DNA of 64,000 nucleotides from CPC320 sp002336405 (lineage in GTDB: Bacteria > Pseudomonadota > Alphaproteobacteria > Rhodobacterales > Rhodobacteraceae). The notes beneath the pieces were generated by a model that saw only the letters and a list, made by a program, of their open reading frames with translations, was not told the DNA's origin and made no database searches. Positions within the stretch are counted from its first letter, which is position 1; each line of letters opens with the position of its first letter. Shown in pieces: positions 44,936-53,853 of this stretch. The stretch lies in assembly GCA_949372595.1 (NCBI GenBank), contig CASIAN010000002.1, forward strand, positions 1 to 64,000, in the 5' to 3' direction. Position numbers and translations under genes: made by a program.

Positions 44936-45065
44936 CTGTTACAATTCGTTAGGTTCTTGAAACCTTCCCGAAAAACTTAACAGTGACTGTGCTGATACAG
45001 CGAGTGCGAAAAAAGAGAATCGGGCAAACGGTTCAGCGCAACTGGCCGTAGGGGAGGAGATCTGC

Positions 45066-47036
45066 GTGGGAGCTTCGTTTTCGGCAGAGGATGGATTGCA
45101 ATCCGTTCCAGCACTATTGAGACGCAATGCGACGACACTGGCCAACGCGCCAGCGTACCGCGAAAAAGAACTGGGCATCTGGCAGACATGGTCGTGGTCC
45201 CAAGTGCAAGAAGAGGTTCAGGCTCTGGCGCTTGGCCTGTTGCAGTTGGGTGTTAAAAAAGGCGATTTTATCGCAATTATCGGCCACAACCGCCCTTGCA
45301 TGTATTGGTCGATGTCCGCGGCCCAATCGGTTGGTGCGGTTCCGGTACCGTTGTATGAAGATGCGGTTGCCGAAGAAATGGTCTATGTTCTGAGCCATTG
45401 CAGCGCGCGCTTTGTGATTGCTGCAGACCAAGAACAGGTCGATAAAGTTATCGAAATTCAAGACAGGCTGCCGCAGTTTGAGCAGATGATCTATGCCGAT
45501 CCAAGGGGCTTGCGAAAATATAACCATGCCCGGCTGCATCAGTTCTCTGTGGTTCAAGATCAGGGGCGCGCCGCAACTGACGCCGTTCGCAGTGAACTAG
45601 ACGACCGCATTGCTGCGCTAGATTATGACAGCATCTGTGTGATGCTCTATACATCAGGCACTACGGGCAAGCCCAAGGGGGTCGTGCTGAGCAATCGCAA
45701 TATCATTGTCTCGGCGCGCAACGCGTGTGACTTTGACAACATCACGTCGAACGATGCCCTGCTATCGTATTTGCCGATTGCCTGGGTTGGTGATTTTATC
45801 TTTACGCTGGGCCAATCCATGTGGTGTGGGCTGTGCGTGAATTGCCCCGAGAGCAAAGAAACCGTGCTGTCGGACCTGCGTGAAATTGGCCCGTCTTATT
45901 ATTTTGCACCACCCCGCATATTCGAGAGCATGCTGACAACTGTGGTGTTGCGGATGGAAGATGCGAGCCGCCCAAAGCAGAAAATGTACGAATACTTCAT
46001 GGCGCATGCCAAAAATGTTGGCAATGATATTCTTGATGGCAAGCCGGTTTCCACGATAGACCGGCTGAAATATGCAATTGGGGATTTTACCACCTATGCA
46101 CCGTTGAAAAACGCTTTGGGGCTGAGCCGTGTGCGCGTAGGCTATACCGCTGGTGAGGCGATTGGCCCAGAAATATTCGACTTTTTCCGCTCACTTGGGA
46201 TCAACCTCAAACAGCTCTATGGCCAGACTGAAGCCTCAGTTTTTATTACCTTGCAGCCCGACGGCGAAGTGCGTTCAGACACGGTCGGCGTGCCGGCACC
46301 GGATGTCGAGGTGAAAATCGGTGCCAATGGCGAGGTTTATTACCGCTCGCCTGGCGTTTTTGTTGAGTATTACAAAAATCCCGAAAGCACGGCAGAAACC
46401 AAAGATGCCGACGGCTGGGTGGCAACTGGCGATGCTGGTTTTTTCGAGGAATCAACCGGACATCTGCGCATTATTGACCGCGCCAAGGATGTTGCGAAAT
46501 TGTCAAATGGGGCCATGTTTGCGCCCAAATTTGTCGAAAACAAACTCAAATTCTATCCCAGTATCCTCGAGGCGGTGGTGTTTGGCGCCGCGCGCGATCA
46601 TTGCTGTGCATTTATCAACATCGATCTTGAAGCCGTGGGCAATTGGGCCGAGCGCAATAATATTTCCTATGCTTCATATCAGGAACTGGCCGGGCATCCG
46701 CAGGTGCTGGACTCGATTCAAGGCTATGTCGAGGAGATCAATCGACAGGTGGCCGTCGATGATATGCTTTCTGGCTGCCAGATCCACCGGTTTTTGATCT
46801 TGCACAAAGAACTTGACGCTGATGATGGCGAATTGACCCGGACGCGTAAAGTACGCCGCAAGGTCATTACTGAAAAGTTCAAGGATCTTGTCGATGCGCT
46901 GTATGATGGCTCCCAGCATATAGATACGGAGACCGAAGTGACCTATGAAGACGGTCGCAAGGGTAAAATTTCAGCCCGTTTGACGATCCGCGAAGCGGCT
47001 GTGCAAACGCCAGCGCAGAAAGTGGCGGCAGAATGA
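45066..47036 (+). CDS. AMP-binding acyl-CoA synthetase (long-chain type)
   Basis: The 656-residue ANL enzyme starts at a GTG preceded by GGGGAGGAGA. It has the P-loop motif 'LYTSGTTGKPKGVVLSN' at about residue 195, the 'YGQTEASVF' motif and the hinge region 'IIDRAKDVAKLSNG' near 470, with the family's catalytic Lys region at the C-terminus. It would activate a carboxylic acid to an acyl-CoA. Its stop overlaps the next gene, an ABC ATPase, by 4 bp, linking activation to uptake. The likely substrate is a fatty or aromatic acid. Confidence 0.9.
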   Translation: MGASFSAEDGLQSVPALLRRNATTLANAPAYREKELGIWQTWSWSQVQEEVQALALGLLQLGVKKGDFIAIIGHNRPCMYWSMSAAQSVGAVPVPLYEDAVAEEMVYVLSHCSARFVIAADQEQVDKVIEIQDRLPQFEQMIYADPRGLRKYNHARLHQFSVVQDQGRAATDAVRSELDDRIAALDYDSICVMLYTSGTTGKPKGVVLSNRNIIVSARNACDFDNITSNDALLSYLPIAWVGDFIFTLGQSMWCGLCVNCPESKETVLSDLREIGPSYYFAPPRIFESMLTTVVLRMEDASRPKQKMYEYFMAHAKNVGNDILDGKPVSTIDRLKYAIGDFTTYAPLKNALGLSRVRVGYTAGEAIGPEIFDFFRSLGINLKQLYGQTEASVFITLQPDGEVRSDTVGVPAPDVEVKIGANGEVYYRSPGVFVEYYKNPESTAETKDADGWVATGDAGFFEESTGHLRIIDRAKDVAKLSNGAMFAPKFVENKLKFYPSILEAVVFGAARDHCCAFINIDLEAVGNWAERNNISYASYQELAGHPQVLDSIQGYVEEINRQVAVDDMLSGCQIHRFLILHKELDADDGELTRTRKVRRKVITEKFKDLVDALYDGSQHIDTETEVTYEDGRKGKISARLTIREAAVQTPAQKVAAE

Positions 47037-47869
47037 TACAGGCAGAGATGGCAGACATGGCAGATGCGGGCTATACCACAGCCGATGGCCGCAAGATTGG
47101 CGGCATCGTCATGGAGATGAAAAACATCACCCTGCGTTTTGGCGGCGTGGTGGCGATAAAAGATATCTCGTTTGACATACGCGAGGGCGAAATACGGGCA
47201 ATTATCGGCCCCAACGGCGCTGGAAAATCCTCGATGTTGAATGTCATCAACGGGTTTTACCATCCGCAGGAAGGCGATATCTTTTTTCATGGTAAAAAGC
47301 GCAGATCGCTGAAGCCGTATCAAATCGCAGAGCAGGGCACGGCGCGCACCTTCCAGAACATTGCGTTGTTCAAGGGAATGTCGACGCTTGATAATATCAT
47401 GACCGGCCGCATCACCCATATGAAAACCAATCTTTTGGATCAGATGCTGTGGTGGCGCAGTGCCGAGGCTGAAGAGGTGGCCAACCGCGAGGTTGTTGAA
47501 CGCATCATTGATTTTCTGGAAATTCAAGCAATCCGCAAGACACCCGTTGGCAGATTGCCCTATGGCTTGCAAAAGCGTGTCGAGTTGGGACGCGCGCTTG
47601 CGGCCGAGCCTAAGTTGCTGCTGCTGGATGAGCCGATGGCGGGCATGAATGTCGAAGAAAAAGAAGATATGAGCCGGTTTATTCTGGATGTGAACGATGA
47701 ATTTGGCACCACGATCGCCTTGATTGAACACGACATGGGCGTGGTAATGGATATCGCTGACCGTGTGGTGGTGATGGATTATGGTAAAAAGATTGGCGAT
47801 GGAACGCCCAGTGAAGTGCGGGCCAATCAGGCGGTGATCGATGCCTATCTGGGGGTGGCGCATGATTGA
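47033..47869 (+). CDS. Liv-type ABC transporter ATPase (LivG-like)
   Basis: The 278-residue ATPase has Walker A 'GPNGAGKSS' (about residue 60), the Liv-type 'FQNIALFKGMSTLDNIM' segment, a signature-like 'LPYGLQKRVELGRAL' and Walker B 'LLLLDEPMAGM'. The C-terminal extension 'VRANQAVIDAYLGV' is characteristic of LivG-type subunits. It powers the two permeases that follow. The 4-bp overlap with the CoA ligase fixes the start. Confidence 0.92.
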   Translation: MIQAEMADMADAGYTTADGRKIGGIVMEMKNITLRFGGVVAIKDISFDIREGEIRAIIGPNGAGKSSMLNVINGFYHPQEGDIFFHGKKRRSLKPYQIAEQGTARTFQNIALFKGMSTLDNIMTGRITHMKTNLLDQMLWWRSAEAEEVANREVVERIIDFLEIQAIRKTPVGRLPYGLQKRVELGRALAAEPKLLLLDEPMAGMNVEEKEDMSRFILDVNDEFGTTIALIEHDMGVVMDIADRVVVMDYGKKIGDGTPSEVRANQAVIDAYLGVAHD

Positions 47870-47946
47870 TCTGTCCATGATTAATCTGTCTGTGACGGTG
47901 TGTTGCGCGTCACAGCGCGGCATGAATATGATGAGCGAGGGATGCT

Positions 47947-48945
47947 ATGTCCGCTGAGTTTTATTTTGGAGTGGAAGTTTTCCTCAATGGCTTGATGGCC
48001 GGGGTGATGTATTCGCTGGTGGCGCTTGGCTTTGTGTTGATTTTCAAAGCTTCAGGTATTTTCAATTATGCTCAGGGGGTTATGGCGCTGTTCGCGGCGT
48101 TGACACTTGTTGGCTTTCAGAATGGGCAAATTCCGTTTGCCCATCTGATAAATGCGATTTTCGGCACTGAGCTGCATCATTTTGGCTGGCATATGCCAGC
48201 GTTTCTGGCGATTGCGTGCACATTATTGGTGATGATCGCCTTTGCCTACATCGTCGAGTTTCTGATCCTCAAGCATCTGGTCAATCAAGAGCCGATTATC
48301 TTGTTTATGGCGACCATTGGGTTGGCCTACTTTATGGAGGGCTTTGGTGACCTCATGTGGGGGTCTGATATCAAAAAGCTTGATGTTGGGATCCCTCAGG
48401 GGGGTAATTTCTGGCTTGAGGAAAACACAGCCTTCCTTGGTGGCGATAATTTCTATGGGTTCTATCTTGATAATCTGGATATCGTTGCGGCTATTCTGGC
48501 AGTATTTTTGGTTTCTGGACTGGTGGCGTTCAGCCAATATACAAAAACTGGCAGGGCATTACGGGCGGTGGCAGATGATCACCAGGCTGCGTTGTCAGTT
48601 GGTATCAGTCTGCGTACGATCTGGGTGATCGTCTGGTCGATTGCGGGCTTTGTGGCTTTGATTGCGGGCATCATGTGGGGTACAAAATCCGGCGTTCAGT
48701 TCTCACTTTCGCTGATCGCGCTGAAAGCTCTGCCGGTGCTGATGTTGGGTGGTTTTACCTCTATTCCGGGCGCCATCATTGGCGGGTTGCTCATTGGCGT
48801 TGGTGAAAAGATGTTCGAATTTCTAATCGGCGCGCCCTATCTGGGCGGCGCGACCGAGAACTGGTTTGCCTATATGCTGGCGCTGTTATTTCTCGTCTTT
48901 CGGCCGCAAGGGCTGTTTGGCGAAAAAATTATCGAAAGGGTTTAG
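47947..48945 (+). CDS. Liv-type ABC transporter permease (LivH-like)
   Basis: The 332-residue protein has eight or so transmembrane helices. It has the LivH-like start 'FLNGLMAGVMYSLVALGFVL' and the 'FNYAQGVM' block, plus 'GRALRAVADDHQAALSVGI' (the ATPase-contact EAA-like loop). A hydrophilic insertion near residues 145-175 makes it longer than the usual 290-300. It is the first of two permeases and lies 77 bp after the ATPase. Confidence 0.92.
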   Translation: MSAEFYFGVEVFLNGLMAGVMYSLVALGFVLIFKASGIFNYAQGVMALFAALTLVGFQNGQIPFAHLINAIFGTELHHFGWHMPAFLAIACTLLVMIAFAYIVEFLILKHLVNQEPIILFMATIGLAYFMEGFGDLMWGSDIKKLDVGIPQGGNFWLEENTAFLGGDNFYGFYLDNLDIVAAILAVFLVSGLVAFSQYTKTGRALRAVADDHQAALSVGISLRTIWVIVWSIAGFVALIAGIMWGTKSGVQFSLSLIALKALPVLMLGGFTSIPGAIIGGLLIGVGEKMFEFLIGAPYLGGATENWFAYMLALLFLVFRPQGLFGEKIIERV

Positions 48946-48947
48946 CG

Positions 48948-50024
48948 ATGCTGTACCGAGAATCTGGAGATTTCAAAACCTCCTATGCCAAAGACCAGCA
49001 GACCTTTCCAATCGCGTTTGATCGCGCCGGTTATTTTGCAACCTTGGCATTTGCAGTGCTTGTTGTACCGTTCCTGATCAATGATTACTGGGCCAATGCG
49101 GTGATCTTGCCATTTCTGATTTATGCGATTGCGGCAATCGGGCTGAATATCCTGACCGGGTTTTGTGGGCAGGTCAGCCTTGGTTCTGGCGGCTTTATGG
49201 CTGTGGGCGCATATGCGGCGTATAAATTAATGACCAGTTTTCCCGATATGAGCATGATATTTGTTATCTTGCTGTCAGGGGGTGTCACGGCCTTGGTTGG
49301 TATTTTATTCGGGCTGCCAAGTTTACGGATCAAAGGGTTTTATCTTGCGGTTGCAACGCTGGCGGCACAGTTTTTTCTTGTCTGGCTATTCAATAAAGTC
49401 CCGTGGTTCTATAATTATTCTGCGACAGGGATGATTAATGCACCGGAAAGAAGTGTTTTTGGTCAAGCAATTACTGGCGCCGAGGCAAGCCCGGTGACCA
49501 GCTATCTTTTTTGTCTGGGGTTTGCCTTTATATTGGCTTGGGTCGCTCGCAATCTGACGCGTGGGGTGAACGGCCGCAAATGGATGGCGATCCGGGATAT
49601 GGATATTGCGGCTGAGATCATTGGAGTGAACCCTTTAAAGACCAAGCTGACGGCCTTTGCGATCAGCTCTTTTTATGTTGGTGTGGCTGGGGCCTTGCTG
49701 TTTACGGTATACCTTGGTTCGGTCGAGGTTGGCGAAGCATTTGGGGTTGGAAAATCGTTTCTGATTTTGTTTATGATCATCATTGGCGGTTTGGGATCCA
49801 TTTTTGGATCGTTTGCTGGGGCAGCATTTATGGTGCTGCTGCCTGTTTTATTAAAAAATATAATGGTGGGTCAGTTTGGTTGGGCAACCGATCTTGCGGC
49901 GCACTTTGAGTTTATAATCGTGGGTGGCTTGATTATTGTTTTTCTAATCTTAGAGCCACACGGGATTGCCCAACTTTGGAGAATAACCAAAGAAAAATTA
50001 AGACTTTGGCCCTTTCCACATTAG
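48948..50024 (+). CDS. Liv-type ABC transporter permease (LivM-like)
   Basis: The 358-residue permease has about ten hydrophobic helices and the LivM pattern 'ILTGFCGQVSLGSGGFMAVG' followed by 'RKWMAIRDMDIAAEIIGVN' (the coupling loop) and 'GGLGSIFGSFAGA'. It starts 2 bp after the LivH-like gene. With it, it should form the channel of a branched-chain-amino-acid-type importer. Confidence 0.92.
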   Translation: MLYRESGDFKTSYAKDQQTFPIAFDRAGYFATLAFAVLVVPFLINDYWANAVILPFLIYAIAAIGLNILTGFCGQVSLGSGGFMAVGAYAAYKLMTSFPDMSMIFVILLSGGVTALVGILFGLPSLRIKGFYLAVATLAAQFFLVWLFNKVPWFYNYSATGMINAPERSVFGQAITGAEASPVTSYLFCLGFAFILAWVARNLTRGVNGRKWMAIRDMDIAAEIIGVNPLKTKLTAFAISSFYVGVAGALLFTVYLGSVEVGEAFGVGKSFLILFMIIIGGLGSIFGSFAGAAFMVLLPVLLKNIMVGQFGWATDLAAHFEFIIVGGLIIVFLILEPHGIAQLWRITKEKLRLWPFPH

Positions 50025-50088
50025 GGTCGTACTATTACTGCACGCTTGCGCGCGCATCACTCTGTGTCAACCTTAGGGAGGAAAAGAC

Positions 50089-51369
50089 ATGAAACTAACC
50101 AAAATAGCAGTTGTCGCACTGGCAACCACGCTTGCAGCGGGGCCGGTGCTGGCTGACCTGGTATTTCCAGGCCTTCATTATCGTACTGGTGCCTATGGAC
50201 CGAACGGTATTCCCTATGCGGATGGATATGTGGATTACTTTGCGTTGTTGAACGAGCGCGATGGGGGTATCGGTGGTGTTATGACCTCAGTGCCTGAGTG
50301 TGAAACCGCATATAACACCGAAAAGGGTGTTGAGTGTTATGAGTCTACCAAAGGTATGGGCGCACTGGTGTATCAACCACTGTCAACGGGCATCACATAT
50401 CAATTGATTCCAAAAGCTACAGCTGACGATATTCCGATCCTGTCAATGGGCTATGGCCGGACCTCCGCGGCAAACGGCAAGGTCTTTAGCCACATTTTTA
50501 ACTTTCCAGGTAACTATTGGACAGGCGCCTCAGCCGTGGTAAACCATATTCTTGATTTGAATAATGGCGACATCAAAGGTAAAAAAATTGCCTTAGTCTA
50601 TCACAACTCTGCTTATGGCAAAGAACCGATCCGTACCCTAGAGGTTTTGGCCGAAAAGCATGGCTTTGAACTGACCAAGCTTGCAGTTGATCATCCTGGT
50701 CAAGAGCAAAAGTCGCAGTGGCTGCAAATCCGGCGTGAACGGCCCGATTATGTAACAATGTGGGGCTGGGGCGTGATGAACCAGGTTGCCTTGCAGGAAG
50801 CTGCCAATATACGCTTTCCGATGGAGAACTTTATTGGTGTTTGGTGGTCTGGTTCAGAGCAGGATGTGTTGCCAGCGGGTGAAGCAGCACATGGGTATAA
50901 GGCGCTGGCGCTGCACAATACAGGGTCTGACTATCCACTCTATGCCGATCTGAAGAAGTACCTCTATGACACGGGTAAAGCCAGTGGCGAGCATGCGGGA
51001 ACGGTTCTGTATAGCCGTGGCCTTTATGCAGGTATGTTGGCTGCCGAAGCAGCGCGGACTGCGCAGAAAATTTCGGGTCGCAAAGATATTACATCTGGTG
51101 ACATGAGAGATGGTCTGGAAGCACTGGAAATTACCGAAGAGCGGATGGCCGAAATTGGTCTGCCAAACTTTGGCCCAAGCTTTAAGGTGAGCTGTGAAAA
51201 TCATGGGGGTCCAATGATCTCAGCAGTTCAGCAATGGGATGCAAACGCTAAAAAATGGTCCTTGATCACTGATTTTACTGGGGCTGATATGGAAGTCATC
51301 GACGCGTTGATTCAAGAAGATTCTGCGGCGTATGCGGCTGAAAACAACATCGCCGAGCGGTGTAACTAA
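50089..51369 (+). CDS. Liv-type ABC transporter substrate-binding protein
   Basis: The 426-residue protein has a Sec signal peptide (MKLTKIAVVALATTLAAG, cleavage near VLA) and two periplasmic-binding lobes. Liv-family features include 'GKKIALVYHNSAYGKEPIRT' and 'NFIGVWWSGSEQDVLPAGEA'. It differs in sequence from true branched-chain amino acid binders and fits the subgroup found with CoA ligases, which take up aromatic or other organic acids. It is well spaced (64 bp) from the permease, with a good Shine-Dalgarno (GGGAGGAAAAG). Confidence 0.9.
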   Translation: MKLTKIAVVALATTLAAGPVLADLVFPGLHYRTGAYGPNGIPYADGYVDYFALLNERDGGIGGVMTSVPECETAYNTEKGVECYESTKGMGALVYQPLSTGITYQLIPKATADDIPILSMGYGRTSAANGKVFSHIFNFPGNYWTGASAVVNHILDLNNGDIKGKKIALVYHNSAYGKEPIRTLEVLAEKHGFELTKLAVDHPGQEQKSQWLQIRRERPDYVTMWGWGVMNQVALQEAANIRFPMENFIGVWWSGSEQDVLPAGEAAHGYKALALHNTGSDYPLYADLKKYLYDTGKASGEHAGTVLYSRGLYAGMLAAEAARTAQKISGRKDITSGDMRDGLEALEITEERMAEIGLPNFGPSFKVSCENHGGPMISAVQQWDANAKKWSLITDFTGADMEVIDALIQEDSAAYAAENNIAERCN

Positions 51370-51380
51370 ACTTAAATAAT

Positions 51381-51410
51381 GTCTCTGGCCCTGAATGGGC
51401 CAGAGACTTT
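51381..51410 (+). terminator. Hairpin between the binding-protein and LivF-like genes (attenuator-type)
   Basis: A perfect 11-bp stem (GTCTCTGGCCC at 51381-51391 with GGGCCAGAGAC at 51397-51407) with a 5-base loop is followed by only TTT. It lies 12 bp past the binding-protein stop within the operon. Its position suggests partial termination or protection of the upstream message to give excess binding protein. Confidence 0.85.
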
Positions 51411-51435
51411 CAATTCATCGAAGTAAACAAGGTGC

Positions 51436-52263
51436 GTGATGTTGGATAATACTGAAAACGTTGAAAACCTTTTGGAAGTCAACAATATTGAAGTGATCTA
51501 CAATCACGTCATACTTGTGCTGAAAGGGGTCAGCCTGACCGTACCCAAAGGAGCGATTATCGCCCTGCTTGGCGGCAACGGCGCAGGTAAAACCACCACG
51601 CTTAAAGCAATTTCAAACCTGCTGCATTCTGAACGTGGCGAGGTGACCAAAGGTTCGATCACTTACCGCAACGCGCCAATTGCCAACCTGAACCCTGCCT
51701 CATTGGTGAAGACAGGTGTTATTCAGGTGATGGAAGGCCGGCACTGTTTTGAACATCTCACAGTAGAAGAAAACTTGATGACTGGCGCGTATACCCGCAC
51801 CGACGGCAATGCCGACATCAATGCCGATCTTGAGAAGGTTTATTCCTATTTCCCGCGATTGAAAGACCGGCGTAAAAGTCAGGCAGGGTATACCTCGGGG
51901 GGTGAACAGCAGATGTGCGCTATCGGGCGGGCGCTGATGTCGCGGCCTGAAATGATCTTGCTTGATGAGCCAAGCATGGGGTTGGCGCCACAATTGGTCG
52001 AACAAATTTTCGATATTGTGAAAGATCTGAACGAAAAAGAAGGCGTGACGTTTCTGTTGGCTGAACAGAATACCAATGCGGCACTGCGCTTTGCGCATTA
52101 TGGCTATATTTTGGAATCGGGCCGGGTTGTGATGGATGGGCCTGCGGCCGAATTGCGCGAAAACCCCGATGTGAAAGAATTTTATCTGGGCATGTCCGAT
52201 GAAGGCCGCAAAAGCTTTCGGGATGTGCGCTCTTACCGCCGGCGGAAACGTTGGCTCAGCTGA
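51436..52263 (+). CDS. Liv-type ABC transporter ATPase (LivF-like)
   Basis: The 275-residue ATPase has Walker A 'LGGNGAGKTTTLKAISNL' (about residue 46), the signature 'TSGGEQQMCAIGRAL' and Walker B 'MILLDEPSMGLAPQLVEQIF', a strong LivF fingerprint. It carries a C-terminal extension after the usual end ('KEFYLGMSDEGRKSFRDV'), as in subgroups linked to CoA ligases. It completes the transporter. Confidence 0.93.
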   Translation: MMLDNTENVENLLEVNNIEVIYNHVILVLKGVSLTVPKGAIIALLGGNGAGKTTTLKAISNLLHSERGEVTKGSITYRNAPIANLNPASLVKTGVIQVMEGRHCFEHLTVEENLMTGAYTRTDGNADINADLEKVYSYFPRLKDRRKSQAGYTSGGEQQMCAIGRALMSRPEMILLDEPSMGLAPQLVEQIFDIVKDLNEKEGVTFLLAEQNTNAALRFAHYGYILESGRVVMDGPAAELRENPDVKEFYLGMSDEGRKSFRDVRSYRRRKRWLS

Positions 52264-52280
52264 TACATTAAGGTATTGTA

Positions 52281-53498
52281 ATGATTTTTTTTGATGATTT
52301 GGAAACGCGCAGCGGTGATGAGCGCGCGGCAGAACTTGCGGATGCGCTGCCCCGTCAAATCGCGAGGGCAAAGGCATTAGGCGGGTATAAAACAACCCTA
52401 GCTGACATTACAGCGCAGGATGTTAACAGCGCTATGGCGCTGGCGCGCTTGCCGGTGCTGCGCAAGTCAGATCTGAGCCAAGCGCAGGGTGCCGCGTCGC
52501 CCTTTGGGGGGTTTACCACACGGACAGCAACTGGATTTGGGCATATTTTTCAATCCCCTGGGCCGATCTATGAACCTGGCGGGATTGAGATGGACTGGTG
52601 GCGTATGGGGCGTTTTCTGCATGCCTGTGGCATCGGGAGCGACGATATCGTGCAAAATTGTTTTGCCTATCACCTGACCCCTGCTGGAATGATTTTTGAA
52701 AGTGGTGCGCGCGCGGTTGGTGCGACCGTTCTGCCGGCGGGTACTGGCCAGACCGAGTTGCAGGTCCGCGCCGCTGTGGATATCGGCGCAACAGCCTATG
52801 CCGGCACGCCAGATTATTTGAAAGTCATTCTCGATGCTGCCGATGAAATGGGCGAGACCCTGCACATTACCAAAGCGGCCGTGGGCGGTGGGGCCCTGTT
52901 CCCGTCTTTACGGCAGGAATATGCGGATCGTGGCATCGCCTGTTTGCAATGCTATGCGACGGCGGATCTGGGCAATATCGCATATGAAAGCGCTGCGATG
53001 GAGGGAATGATTGTCGATGAGGGGGTGATGATTGAGATTGTCACACCGGGGACCGGTGACCCGGTCTTGGATGGCGAAGTTGGTGAGGTTCTCGTAACCA
53101 GTTTCAACCCCGATTATCCGCTGATCCGCTTTGCTACCGGCGATCTGAGCGCGGTTATGTCTGGCACCAGTCCCTGTGGGCGCAGCAACACCAGAATCAA
53201 AGGTTGGATGGGTCGTGCCGATCAAACCACCAAGATAAAGGGCATGTTTGTCCGCCCCGAACAGGTGGCGGCGCTGGTGGCCAGACACGACGAGGTTACC
53301 CGGGCCCGGGTGGTGGCAAGCCGCCAGGGTGAAATGGATGTGATGACAGTGCGGATCGAGACTGAGGCTGAGGACATGTCGGCTTATGAAAGCAGCGTAT
53401 TATCAACCTTGAAGTTGAGGGGAGCGATCGAATTAGTGGGCCCCGGCGACCTGCCGCGCGATGGCGTGGTGATCGAAGATCAGCGGCGCTATGATTAG
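52281..53498 (+). CDS. Phenylacetate-CoA-ligase-type AMP-binding enzyme
   Basis: The 405-residue protein belongs to the PaaK-like branch of adenylating enzymes. The first half contains 'LPVLRKSDLSQAQ' and 'FQSPGPIYEPGG'; the second has 'CYATADLGNIAYES' (the A5-like motif), 'RFATGDLSAV' and 'GWMGRADQTTKIKGMFVRPE' (hinge plus C-terminal motif). It lies 17 bp after the LivF-like ATPase. It could activate phenylacetate or another aryl acid; PaaK itself is longer (about 430) and the usual downstream ring-epoxidation genes are absent. Confidence 0.84.
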   Translation: MIFFDDLETRSGDERAAELADALPRQIARAKALGGYKTTLADITAQDVNSAMALARLPVLRKSDLSQAQGAASPFGGFTTRTATGFGHIFQSPGPIYEPGGIEMDWWRMGRFLHACGIGSDDIVQNCFAYHLTPAGMIFESGARAVGATVLPAGTGQTELQVRAAVDIGATAYAGTPDYLKVILDAADEMGETLHITKAAVGGGALFPSLRQEYADRGIACLQCYATADLGNIAYESAAMEGMIVDEGVMIEIVTPGTGDPVLDGEVGEVLVTSFNPDYPLIRFATGDLSAVMSGTSPCGRSNTRIKGWMGRADQTTKIKGMFVRPEQVAALVARHDEVTRARVVASRQGEMDVMTVRIETEAEDMSAYESSVLSTLKLRGAIELVGPGDLPRDGVVIEDQRRYD

Positions 53499-53820
53499 AC
53501 CTTCGCGCGCGCTACACCCCCAGGGTGCAGATCTGGTGAGATGTGTGCCGTTAGCAAGATGTCCCCGGCGCGTTTTATCTCAGACCGTCTGGCGTTTTTC
53601 AACGCCCAGGAGACTGTGTAACTCCATTTAATATAATTTTTCGGACCTGACCTTGTGGTCAAGGCTGTACTGTTGTTCCGGCAATAATGATATTTTATTA
53701 GACATATGTAAATTTCTGGAATGAATTCGGTAGAATAAAGATTATCCATTGACTATTATACAGGTATATTAAGCGTATTTTTTAATTCAAATTGATAATT
53801 TTTACACAAGGAAATTTAGA
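53499..53820. other. Intergenic interval, AT-rich in its right half
   Basis: No gene is supported in these 322 bp. The first part holds short GC-rich hairpins (for example CACCC..GGGTG close to the ligase stop), and the second part is AT-rich and probably contains the promoter of the glycosyltransferase gene. AAGGA at 53808-53812 is a Shine-Dalgarno for the ATG at 53821. I see no tRNA or insertion-sequence ends. Confidence 0.6.
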
Positions 53821-53853
53821 ATGACGAGTCCAAAAAAGATGATAATCTATTGA
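53821..53853 (+). promoter_or_regulatory. Out-of-frame ATG leader with A_AAA_AAG slippery heptamer before the glycosyltransferase
   Basis: The Shine-Dalgarno AAGGA is eight bases before ATG 53821, which opens a 10-codon frame (MTSPKKMIIY) ending at TGA 53851-53853. In that frame the codons cca aaa aag contain the heptamer A_AAA_AAG (53832-53838), the E. coli dnaX-type slippery site. A -1 slip gives MTSPKKDDNLLKIVDN and then the glycosyltransferase frame. No downstream stem-loop is obvious. Confidence 0.7.

Noticed and set aside
46943..47923. 326-residue minus-strand open frame opposite the LivG-like gene
   Set aside because: The His/Ile-rich product is the complement of a well-supported ATPase; there is no start site or domain.
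53600..53640. Sequence 'GAGACTGTGTAACTCC' that faintly recalls insertion-sequence ends
   Set aside because: No inverted partner, no transposase remnant and no target duplication nearby.
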